Shown here: piece by piece, positions 10,819 through 20,200 of the stretch
Position numbering within the stretch: position 1 is the stretch's first letter
Layout of the letters: every line of letters starts with the position of its first letter
Assembly (NCBI GenBank): GCA_011316305.1
Contig: SAUG01000142.1
Location: forward strand, 1 to 32,041
Reading direction: 5' to 3'
Source of the DNA: Rusavskia elegans
Lineage: Eukaryota; Ascomycota; Lecanoromycetes; Teloschistales; Teloschistaceae
Length of the DNA stretch: 32,041 nt
Translations under genes and position numbers: made by a program
Notes under the pieces: model-generated
What the model was told of the DNA's origin: nothing
Seen by the model: the letters and a program-made list of their open reading frames with translations, nothing else
The model's database searches: none

Positions 10819-12015
10819 ATGGTGTTGGTCGAATATTCCGAATCTGAAGACTCCGAGGCGGAGGACAAACAAACATCGAGCAAAGTGCAAAAGCCCAGCT
10901 CGAATCCCACCAAGCCCTCTTTCCAAAAAGTCGTCGATCGCTCCAACCCACACAAGATTCGTGTCAACCTGCCAGAGTCAGACAAGGACTCAGTAGAGGA
11001 CAGGAACGATGAGGAAGGACCTCCTGCAAAACGAGCGAAGGTGGGTGGTGGAACTTTCGGCGGATTCAATTCATTCCTGCCAGCCCCGAAGCGCAACACT
11101 GCTACGAATGGGACTGGCTCAAAAGGAGGTAGACTTGGAAGCGGTGTCAGTTTAAAAACAGGTGCAGCTCCAGGATTCAGTAGAGACCCTGTGCCCGAGA
11201 ACAGTCCGAATATCGAGGAAGATGCAGAAACTGTGAATGGAGAAGCCTCGTTCAGTGGGATGAAAGAACCGAAAGAAGACACTTCTACTGGAACACATAG
11301 GCTATCAGAGTTATCGAAACCTCAGACAATAGGAAAACCACCAGAACAACCCCAAAAACAGGGAAATGCGATGATGTTCAAACCGCTCTCTGTTGCAAGG
11401 AAACCACAGAAGAAAAAATCCGTTATACCCACTGGCGATGCCACACTGGCTCAAAATCAAGTGACTCCAGCACCTTCCCAGCCGAAACATAAGCCAAAAG
11501 TGTCTCTCTTCTCGACGGATCCCATACAGAAAGAGCATATCAATGGCACCACCAGCAGTGGTACCTACCAGCCGATGATATATGGAGCTCAAGAACCTGA
11601 GGATCCAACTGCAAAGCTCTCCCACCCGGACAATCCTTACATAGATGATCCCGTCGCAGCGCAAGAACCTGTCGCTCAATCGGATTTCGCTCAAGGACCT
11701 CAATCACTCGATACCATAGCCTCAGACCTCAACCTCTCCGCATCCGCTAAACGCCAACTCCTTGGTCGCCAGAACCGCAATGGATCTGCGATCAGTGTCG
11801 TCAACTTCAACACTGATCAAGAATACGCAGCTAACGAAGTCCTCCGCCAAGCAGGCGAACAGGTTCAGCACAACCCTGTCCGGGCTATCGCTCCAGGCAA
11901 GCACAGCCTAAAACAGTTAGTCAACGCAGCCAGCAATCAAAAGGATGCACTGGAAGAACAATTTGCGAGTGGAAGGAGGAACAAGAAGGAGGCTGGCAGC
12001 AAGTATGGGTGGTAG
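10819..12015 (+). CDS. PRCC-domain nuclear protein
   Basis: This single-exon gene codes for 398 residues. Its termini match the PRCC family (human papillary renal cell carcinoma-associated protein, linked to splicing factors and the mitotic checkpoint protein MAD2B). The N-terminus MVLVEYSESEDSEAE is acidic and begins with the family's short hydrophobic YxxS motif. An N-terminal KIRVNLPES and a GGFNSFLPAPKR segment follow. The C-terminus LKQLVNAASNQKDALEEQFA then RRNKKEAGSKYGW is the conserved PRCC end. The middle is low-complexity, rich in P, S, Q and K. The location is expected to be nuclear, in line with PPAKRAKV near residue 75, a candidate nuclear localisation signal. In fungi the role is uncharacterised. 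The start at 10819 is preferred over the in-frame ATG at 10660. Confidence 0.82.
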   Translation: MVLVEYSESEDSEAEDKQTSSKVQKPSSNPTKPSFQKVVDRSNPHKIRVNLPESDKDSVEDRNDEEGPPAKRAKVGGGTFGGFNSFLPAPKRNTATNGTGSKGGRLGSGVSLKTGAAPGFSRDPVPENSPNIEEDAETVNGEASFSGMKEPKEDTSTGTHRLSELSKPQTIGKPPEQPQKQGNAMMFKPLSVARKPQKKKSVIPTGDATLAQNQVTPAPSQPKHKPKVSLFSTDPIQKEHINGTTSSGTYQPMIYGAQEPEDPTAKLSHPDNPYIDDPVAAQEPVAQSDFAQGPQSLDTIASDLNLSASAKRQLLGRQNRNGSAISVVNFNTDQEYAANEVLRQAGEQVQHNPVRAIAPGKHSLKQLVNAASNQKDALEEQFASGRRNKKEAGSKYGW

Positions 12016-12138
12016 TGGGAGATAATGAAACACTACTACGGCTATGACTATAACGTCTGCGATAGGAAAGGAACCATCCTTGACCCATACTTGCATCTCA
12101 CACGCCAAGGGCAATCCAATCATCATCTCACTGGCTCC
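12016..12138. other. 3' flank of PRCC gene
   Basis: A short convergent spacer. No AATAAA hexamer was seen directly after the PRCC stop. It also forms the 3' flank of the doubtful minus-strand ORF that ends at 12139. Confidence 0.4.
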
Positions 12139-12552
12139 TCAAACGGTGGTCGACATAACCGTTTTCCTTGGCACGAGCCGAGGTGGAGGTAGTCTTCCCA
12201 CGAAGCACTCCCGTTCTCTTATCTTGGGGTTCCAGCGCCACCAACGCGTTTCTTCGCGGCGCTCACCTTGGGGCACTTCCCCCCTAGGTAGCTTACGTGC
12301 TGGCCCACCGTGTTCGTTTGGAGCCGTCGCTGAACCCCTGCTCTTGCCTGCTACCTGCTGCGGCTTTTGAATCTCTTTGAGGGGATTCATATGCGGGCTA
12401 TTCTTCCCCGTTGACTGGTTGTTTGTGGACTCCTGTGCATTTTGGAACGTTTCGTTGTCGAACAATGATCGCGACAGTAGTGATGATCCGTCGTGGCGGT
12501 CATACGTTGGCGACGAGCTTTCCGGATCGTAGGAGGTGTCCATCGCAGCCAA
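12139..12552 (-). CDS. Doubtful small ORF or 3' exon, hydrophilic
   Basis: The frame codes for 137 residues from MAAMDTSYDPESSSP to KTVMSTTV. The first half is Ser/Asn/Asp-rich and the second half basic (RREETRWWRWNPKIRERE). It lies just downstream of the AT-hook gene on the same strand. A good acceptor (CTGAC then TATACAG at about 12562-12572) precedes it, so it looks like a continuation of the AT-hook gene. However, the donors I found at the end of that gene (GTAGCT, GTGAAG, GTGATG) are all in phase 1, and the join would enter another frame that stops at 12500. It may be a separate small gene, a 3' UTR frame, or an exon reached by a splice I missed. No domain is recognised. Confidence 0.25.
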   Translation of the reverse strand: MAAMDTSYDPESSSPTYDRHDGSSLLSRSLFDNETFQNAQESTNNQSTGKNSPHMNPLKEIQKPQQVAGKSRGSATAPNEHGGPARKLPRGEVPQGERREETRWWRWNPKIRERECFVGRLPPPRLVPRKTVMSTTV

Positions 12553-12614
12553 CCCGCGGGCCTGTATACGTCAGCGAACAAGTCGCCAAAATCGCCCAGT
12601 TGAACCCGGAAGAT

Positions 12615-13880
12615 TCAGTAAAGATCGAGGGCATCACTTGCCGCATCGAGTTCATCACCTTCACCCTCGGCATCCTCGTCCTCGCCCAAGGGGTAGCTAC
12701 CCTGGTCATAGCCGATGGAGTCCTGATATTTAGCATTGAGCCACCGCTGCCATCCCGCATCGCTGTCGTCACCTTTGTAATCCTCCGGCAAACTCAAGTA
12801 CTCGAATCCCCACTGATATTTCTTCCCTCGCCCCGGATGTGGCAAGTATTGCGGCTCGGCGCCGTCGGGGAGGGTCCAGAATAATCGGCCGTCCTCTGGG
12901 TCAACGCGGTATGATGGGATTTCCAGGTGGGCGAGCTCGGCATAGGTAGGTTTATAAGGCTGATGCCGGTCTTTAACACGCTTCTTCTGCTTTTTCGAAG
13001 TATTTGTGATTGATCTTGATGGTGATTCGTTCTTTTCCCTGGGTGGTCGACCTCTCTTCTTTGGGAATGCCTGAATTGCATTGGATACTGGGATGGTCCC
13101 TGTCGATGGCTCTTTATGCGTGTTCGGCGGTCGACCTCTCTTTTTCGCTGGTGGCTTGACCTCCTCGATTGGCGGTATGGTTGCTGCTGACGACGCAGTA
13201 CCTACCTGCGAGGAGGACATGATACTCGTCTCCAACGAAGGGAAGATTGTTGTTGATGGCTCCTTAGGAGTCGTTGGTGGTCGACCTCTCTTCTTCGCTG
13301 GTAGCTTGGCCGCTTCGGTTGACGGCATTGGTGCTGTTGAGGACATGATGCTTGTCTCCGAGTAGGACATAGTACTTCTCTGCATGGAGGACATACTACC
13401 CGTCTGCGTTGTGGACGCAGTACTTGTCTGCAAGGATGATAGAGTCTTTATCTGCGAGGAATTCATAGTACTCGGTTGCAAGGCGTCCTTCCCCAGTGTT
13501 GACAGCGACTGGCCCATCTTAGAGGACTCGTAATCTCCTCTTGGAGAGTTTATCGACGGAAGAGCCCCCGAAGCGTTTGCTGGGCGAGAATGATCAGCGT
13601 CGGGGCTGGACATTGAGACAGGGGTCGGAAAACGGAAGACACTGAGGAACTGCGGTGGTATGGTGGACAGTCTGTGTCTCGTACCTGGAGGGGTATAGGA
13701 TAACGAATGTCTAACGTCGGGGTACCGAGATAAGTTGTCTGAAGGTCGGCGGTGGATATATGAAGGTGATGGTATGGAAGAAATCTGAGGTCGACTCAAA
13801 CATCCTCTCTGATGCTGGTAAGGATGCTCATATCTGCTCAAATGAAGAGCACAGCCTTCGTTAGTCAAAGCCATATCCAT
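12615..13880 (-). CDS. AT-hook protein, uncharacterised
   Basis: Three AT-hooks (KKRGRPPTTP, KKRGRPPNTH and KKRGRPPREK, encoded near 13280, 13130 and 13045) predict binding to the minor groove of AT-rich DNA and a nuclear location. N-terminal to them lie six tandem Ser/Thr/Met-rich octapeptides (13335-13478). C-terminal to them a basic NLS-like KKQKKRVKDR leads into a conserved-looking aromatic block (AELAHLEIPSYRV, GRLFWTLPDG, YQWGFEYLSLPEDY) and a very acidic end. I do not recognise this last block. The start MDMALTNEGCALHLSRYEHP at 13880 is chosen over an open frame that runs to 14075, because that upstream part looks non-coding. An upstream exon is possible. The 3' end is also uncertain: the frame stops at 12615, but a phase-1 intron could end the protein at 12500. 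The gene lies downstream of midasin on the same strand. Confidence 0.65.
   Translation of the reverse strand: MDMALTNEGCALHLSRYEHPYQHQRGCLSRPQISSIPSPSYIHRRPSDNLSRYPDVRHSLSYTPPGTRHRLSTIPPQFLSVFRFPTPVSMSSPDADHSRPANASGALPSINSPRGDYESSKMGQSLSTLGKDALQPSTMNSSQIKTLSSLQTSTASTTQTGSMSSMQRSTMSYSETSIMSSTAPMPSTEAAKLPAKKRGRPPTTPKEPSTTIFPSLETSIMSSSQVGTASSAATIPPIEEVKPPAKKRGRPPNTHKEPSTGTIPVSNAIQAFPKKRGRPPREKNESPSRSITNTSKKQKKRVKDRHQPYKPTYAELAHLEIPSYRVDPEDGRLFWTLPDGAEPQYLPHPGRGKKYQWGFEYLSLPEDYKGDDSDAGWQRWLNAKYQDSIGYDQGSYPLGEDEDAEGEGDELDAASDALDLY
13110..13310 (-). repeat. Duplicated AT-hook block, about 150-bp offset
   Basis: The segment P-A-KKRGRPP-x-T-x-KEPST occurs twice, with the DNA core GGTCGACCTCTC at 13279 and 13129 on the + strand (150 bp apart, in frame). 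A third AT-hook core lies at 13045. The shared flanks (KEPST after, P-A before) show that the first two arose by duplication. Confidence 0.7.
13335..13478 (-). repeat. 24-bp degenerate tandem repeat, six coding units
   Basis: Six in-frame 24-bp units encode the octapeptides QPSTMNSS, QIKTLSSL, QTSTASTT, QTGSMSSM, QRSTMSYS and ETSIMSST. Two more, diverged, copies (ETSIMSSS, QVGTASSA) lie further downstream between the first and second AT-hook. Confidence 0.8.
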
Positions 13881-14228
13881 ATGAATACAGAAGTTGCTCA
13901 AAATGGAATAGTTCAACGGGTTTTCTTTTAAAACGGTGAATGTGGCGATTATCATGCGCTGGTGAAGATGAAGATGAATCACGAATGAGATGTTGGACTT
14001 CTGGACACCAAGTGTCAGGCGATGAAAGTGTGTTTCAGCGTTCAGATGAAGGTGAGGAAGGAGCGAATTGCACATTTGTATTCGCTATCCGATTCTCTAC
14101 GGACAAATGCAAAGCTATCAATCACATCCGCGTATCCCCCTGCGCCTCTAAACTCCCATCAGGACAAAAACTTTTTCGCATCTCGCTTCTCATCTCAATC
14201 AATCTGTACAGCTCCAACCTCAACATCC
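13881..14228. other. Spacer between midasin 3' end and AT-hook gene
   Basis: This 348-bp spacer lies between tandem minus-strand genes. It should contain the midasin 3' UTR and the AT-hook promoter and 5' UTR. A minus frame is open to 14075 but reads as a histidine/leucine-rich sequence without domain features. Nothing else is seen. Confidence 0.45.
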
Positions 14229-17200
14229 CTACCCTCTCTCCACCACCTCCCCAAACCAGCCCCGAAGCGCCTGACTCAACACCCCCGGCAACTCCCTCAC
14301 ATCCCCCACAACAACATAATACCCGAACGGGAACCCATCGAGATACCTCTTGATCTTCAACTTCTTCTCCCCTTCGTCCCCATCCGCCTCGAACACTGCA
14401 GTCTGCATATCCACGATACTCGTCCCTTTCTCCTTTCCAGTGGTTGTTGGATTGGCATTGGCATCAGCATTGATGGAATCCACGATAATGAAAACAATCA
14501 TTATCCGTTCCTCCGTCGCCTGACGAACAAGACGCCGTATAGCTTCGTGATCTTCACACACCCCATCCGAGATAATCAATTCCAATTGCCAGATCTCAGC
14601 GCCGTTGGCCGCCATATTCCCCCTCCTCGCCTCGCGGAACAGCGCTATGCTCTCCTGCACCAATTTCAAGATATTCGTCCTCCGCTGCTGGAAAGAAAAT
14701 TGCTGGAACACGTTTGCGCCGGCCTCATCGGTGAATGGGCGATCGAATGGATGTGCGACTGTCACACTTTCGCCGAATCCAACGATGCACAGTTCGCCGA
14801 CTTCGAGCATACTGAGACTTTTGCTCACGAGCGCGAGGGTTTCGAATGCGAGGCCTTCTCCGCCGCCGGAGAGGGAGGCCATCGATTGGCTGTCGTCGAC
14901 GGCGAGCATGATTTGGTAGTTTCGTTTGGAGGGGATGGAGCGCCGCATCCAGATTTTGTCCCGTTTGTAGTCGGAGGCGATGTAGGGGATTATGCGTTTG
15001 ATATTGAGGCGTTTGCCGGTGCGGAAGTCGCCACGCATTTTTGTGGCGAGCGTAGGGGAGAGGATGAGGCGGAGTTGTTCGGTTAGGATGAGGGACAGGG
15101 GGTGGGTTGTGCTGGAGTAGTGGTTCCAGAGGGCGAGGGCGGAGGCGTGCGAGCGGGTGGTGGAGGGGGAGGGGGGTCCGAGGTTCGTGAGAGAAAGGGA
15201 GGTCGGGAGGTCCTGGAGAGAGGGATCGTTCTCAAGGGGGGCGGATTGTGGGTCATGGGTTTGGCGTTGGTGAGAGTTTGGACCGATAAAAGTACTTGGT
15301 TTGGCCTGTTCCGGGCGCTTTTCACTCGAGGTCTGTGGAGCATCGGGCTCTTCCATGATCGTGTCTTCGTCCTCATTACGTTCGGCTTCATCACGGAGGA
15401 AGTCCTGAGGCTGGTCTTGCATCTCGTTATCAAGAGCACGCTGATCGAGCGTGTTGGCCTGGTCTTCTGTAGCAGCTCCCAAGGCTTGAGTGTCCGCTTT
15501 GGCATCTTCATCCGGCAGATGCTGGAGTTCAGTATTTGCCATGTCAACCTCGGCAGTATCCTGTTCAGGACGAGGAGAAGATCGAGCTTCCTGAATGTTT
15601 CGCTGCTGCCGGTGCCACGTTTCAAGAGCATCTCCGAGCTTCTTAAACGCTTGACTTGTGTAATCCTGAGAAGATGGGTCACGACTGTCGGATGCTTCTT
15701 GAGATTTATCCTGCAGATTGCCCAGTTCGCCCGCCTTCGCTGCAGCTCGCGGTACTTGATCTGCTTTGGCCTGGTCATTTGCGGGGCCTGTACCTCCTGA
15801 AGCCTTGTTTTCTTGCATCTGTGTATCGGCTTCATTGTCGGCATCTTGACCGTTGAGACCCTGAACGTCACTTGGAGCAACGTTGTCTTTGTCTACAACT
15901 GCATCGTCGTTCTGGTTTTGCAACAGGCCTTCATTAAGCTCTTCGTCTTCTTCTGGTTCCGTATCGACTGGTGATCCAGCCTCATCCGCTTTATCGGCAT
16001 CAGCTTCATCGCTTTCGTCGCCTATCTCATGATCTTGAATTGCTTGATCTTCCATTGGACCTGCCTGGTCATCCGCCTCGACATCTGATTGTGTTTGCTC
16101 AGCCTTCTCGTCACCTTCAGTATCGGCGTTCGACAGTGCATCCAGATCACTATCCTCAATGTCGGATTCGTCAGATGGCTTGTCTGGGCCATCAAAATCC
16201 ATCTCGTCAGGAAGATCCAAATTCTCTTCTTGTTGTGCGCGCGGATCCATCATCTCTCCTTCCTTCTGCGTTACTTCTTCGCCCTCTTCTGCTCCCGTCT
16301 CACTCAACTGCTCATCCTCTTCGGCATTCTCTTCATCCTGATCGTTCTGGTCACCTTCGGTATGAGCCTTGTCATCCTTCTTGCTCTTCCCTTTTGCTTT
16401 TTCTCCTTCCTTCTCCTTCTCTGCCTCCTTGCTGTTGTCATCCCACAGCTTTTCGTCAACAGCATTCGGATCTAAATCGTCAACGTCTCCAGTTTCTTCA
16501 TCGATTTCATTTTCATCACTTTCTGCTTCAGAGAAGTCGTCCCCGCCATCGTCTTTTTCTTCCGCATCACCCATCTCGCCTTCTAGTTCTTCTTGATCCA
16601 TATTTACTGCATCTTCTTGATCAGCAATTTCCTCGCCCTCTTTGGACTTTTGCCCTTCTTGTGCAAGGTCCGTCAGGTCTTCGTCATCCTGGATGTCTTT
16701 GCTGATATCCTCAGCCCCTTCGCCTTCGCCTAACCCCGTTCCTTCTTCAAGCTTTTCGTTCTTGCCCGCTTCTATGGGACCTGCTTTGGAGGGATTGCAG
16801 AAGCCTTGTGAAGCAATCTGAGAGAATGATTGCGCTAGTGTAGTTGCCAATCTGTTCATTGCCAGAGACTTGGAAGCAGTGTGGTCCAAGACGCTATAAC
16901 AGATGTCACGATATTGACGGACTATGGGTAGCGACATTGCCGTAAGCGCAGTCGCCAGGGGTAAGTCTTCTGGTCTCAATTGGGACATCTTGGATAAGAT
17001 CTTGTCTATTGAGCTGGATAACTTGGCCACATGTAATGCTTTGATGCCATTGGCCAAAGTCTTCTCGGAAGCGATGAGCCAGTTGCGGTCTTCTGAAGTG
17101 AAAACCTCACTTGTCGTCTTCTCGAAAGATTGAATTGCTACGAGAATTGAATCGCATGAGCTCAATAGATCCCGGTCAAAGTCCTTTAATTTCAAAGATG

Positions 17201-20200
17201 CGACATGATCTGGATGCCCATCGGTCATTTCAGGTGAAACCTCTGTCCACAGTTCGATCTGTTGAAGCACAAATGCCAGGTTGGGATGATCTCGGGTTCT
17301 CCTTTGAATATCGACTCTGAGTTTGTCAAGGACTAGCCGGGCCTGGGCTTGGTTTAAGATGGCCTTAGAAGAAGTAAGTTTCTCTGGTAGACGAGGCTCC
17401 TCTACCATTGCGGCGGCCATTGTTCTGAACTGCTCACTCCATTCTCGTAACCCAGCGAGTACACTGCTATGGCTCAATTGTCCGAGCTTGCCATGCTTCT
17501 CGATTATGAGACAGCCAGCAGCAATGATGTGTGGGAGACACTGAACTAAGCGCCTGACTTGCTCTATATCATGTCCACCAGGATCTTGTAAGGTAAGCAT
17601 GTACGAATCGGGCATCCAAACGTTCTGCATCTTCTCTATGGTAAGATCCAAGGATGTAAGACCGGTCGCGAGCTCTCCCAATATCGTTCTTTGCTTGATG
17701 ACAGCTGACAGTAGGGACTCAAAGTATCCGATACTGCGAGCGACTTCTGATCCGTTCAGATCTTCGGAATGGCAGCCGGAAGCGTCTCTGACTGCAGGCA
17801 TCAGTTTGCAAAATTGGTGCAGATAATGTTCCGAGGCCCCAAAATTGGCCGAGCTGTTGTGTGTGTCAAGAGGGGGCATGCTTGTCAGGATGACTGCGAG
17901 CGATGCTTGCTGCGACAGAACATCTGTGCTCGTGTTTGATCGGAAGCCCATATGGCGGACACTCTTCAGTACATCAGAGAAGAGCTTCCGTTTTCTGGCT
18001 GTGAGATGTTTTACTAAATCTGTATTCTCATCGGTAGCCATCGAAGGGGTTTCTTTGCGCAAAGCTTTAACGTCTTCCGAGAGGCTGTTTGCAAGCTGGT
18101 CAAGAACAGCTGGGATGTCCGTTATCGATGAACGCATCTGGCTCATTGAGGACATGTTGGTAATAGTAGTTGAGATATTTCTGAACCGGGTAGGTCTCTC
18201 AGACCATGTCTCTAGAGAATCTCGACAAGTCTGTAAGGCGCGTGCGTCTAGATCGTGCATGCGCATGTCGTTCCGTATCAGTGCCGGAGAGACCTGCGAC
18301 ACATGAGAGAGCTCTGGAAAGCCCTGCTCGATAGTGCTCTGAGCAGGCCGTGCGAGCAAGGTCCGATACTTGCGAACCACCTTGAAAAGCTTGCGGTGAG
18401 AGCGTCTTGCACTATCTTTAAGTGCGTTGACATTGGTGTCTTTCCAACTAGCCAAAAGCAAGACATCTTTCATTTCCTTTTCCAGCACGAGCCTCCCAGT
18501 CTGCAATGTTTGCTTTATAGACATCTCATATCGAGTGTAGAAAGCCAGAAAGTTGGAGAGGGTGCTATGGACGATCGCAAAGCTTGGTGTGCTTTGTTGG
18601 ATCAAGGCGACGTACTCTCTGAAGCTCTGCAGCATCCGTAATCGAAGTGGGAAATGGCCTATCGTGGAACCGACGATGAAATCCTGAAGGGTCTTGAAGA
18701 GATCTTGAGCGTGTTCCTGTAGCTCATCGCCAGATTCCAAAATGGACAAAGGAGCTGCTACAATCGCTTCATATGCCACGAACCACCAGGAGTCAACTTC
18801 TTCCTCGCACCTCTTATCTTCCATATCGAACAGTCGAGACCATGTCGCTAGTTCTAGGCGACGCCAGTCCACGATCAAATGAGTCAACTGGTCGTAGATT
18901 TCTGCTGCGGTATACTCTCGACTAGCCACCATTTGCCACTGGTGTACATGTGCATGCAGCTGTTCTACATGTGTAATCAATTTTGCAACTGGCTCAGTAT
19001 GTTTCAGAGCTAGCAGATTGGTAGTAAAGCTTAGCACGTCGTCCAGAGGAGAGTGTTCTGGCCAAGCTTGCTTCAACTCTACGAATCTTGTTTGGAGTCG
19101 CCGTACAATGCTTATGAGCCTCTGTGCTTCTGCAAGGTTGGCATCAGTATAGAAATTGAACGCCGAGGATTTGGCGGAGGCTTGGTTCAACCTTTCCACA
19201 TTGTAATCGAGCTTGAGAAGCAGACCGCAAAGTAGGGCTTGGGGAGGCAATGGGCTCTTGGTTACAACCGAGTTGGGTGCTGATGTTCGAGCGATGTCTG
19301 TACAGCTGCTTTGCATGAGATCTATGAGTCGGTCAACTGGATCTGCCTCGGAGTTGCACAGGCTCCGTTGGTAACGCGCGAGAAGCTGAGCTGTCGCTCG
19401 AGGATCATGTCGAGCTTTGGACCTGGTCGCCAGTTGCTCATCGACTGCCTCAAAATTAGGGAACAACTCTTGGAAGTCTCCTTCGTCATCCGCATCTGCG
19501 TCTGCTTCTCCCCCACGGTAACGGTACATCGATGACCTGGCAAGGTCCTTGCGCTGATCCTCATTCAGTTGCTGCTTCCAATCTTCGTATACATCGTGGA
19601 AAGCTTTTAATATCGCAAAGGGAGCACTGGCTGGAGATTTCTTGGTCATACTGTTTATGACTGCGAAACTCTCTACGAACTTCAAGCGAGGATCGTAGAT
19701 ATCGTAATCTAATCCGCTGGGATCGTCATGTTCCTTCTGCTCGAATGACTCAGGACGCATGCCAAAGAAAGGGGTAGATTGACAGATATATTTGATAGCC
19801 TTGGCTTGACAAAATTCTGGCGCTGCGGCGATCTGAGCCATGGCCAATCCAGAATCGAGTCCACTAAGCATCTCTTCCAGCGGTTTCGTAATGTCAGCGT
19901 ACGTGCGGAAACCCTGACTAAGGCGAATAATGGCTTGGGTGATATTCGATCGAAGAAGCTCAATCTCGGAATCGATGGAGTGGTCCCCAGTGAAAAAGAG
20001 ACCAAGCGTCTGCTGGTCAGGCGAGCGGGAAACGACCGATTGCAGAATGTTGCTGAATTCGGCTTGCAATTGACCTATTTGTGATGTCTGTGGTCGTAAC
20101 ACGGCTTCAGTGTCTGGTTCTTTACCAATGAATGCCAGCTCCTCTTCTAGAACTCGACACCTTAGGTTTGTACTCTGTCCAGTTGTAAGTTGCTCAAAAC

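Noticed and set aside
14022..15086. Plus-strand 354-codon frame
   Set aside because: It covers the midasin MIDAS domain in antisense and shows no domain of its own.
15102..15800. Plus-strand 232-codon frame with a glycine-rich start
   Set aside because: Antisense to midasin; the glycine run comes from proline codons on the real strand.
15971..16705. Plus-strand 244-codon frame rich in Leu, His and Ser
   Set aside because: Antisense to the acidic region of midasin; reverse complements of Asp/Glu codons create such frames.
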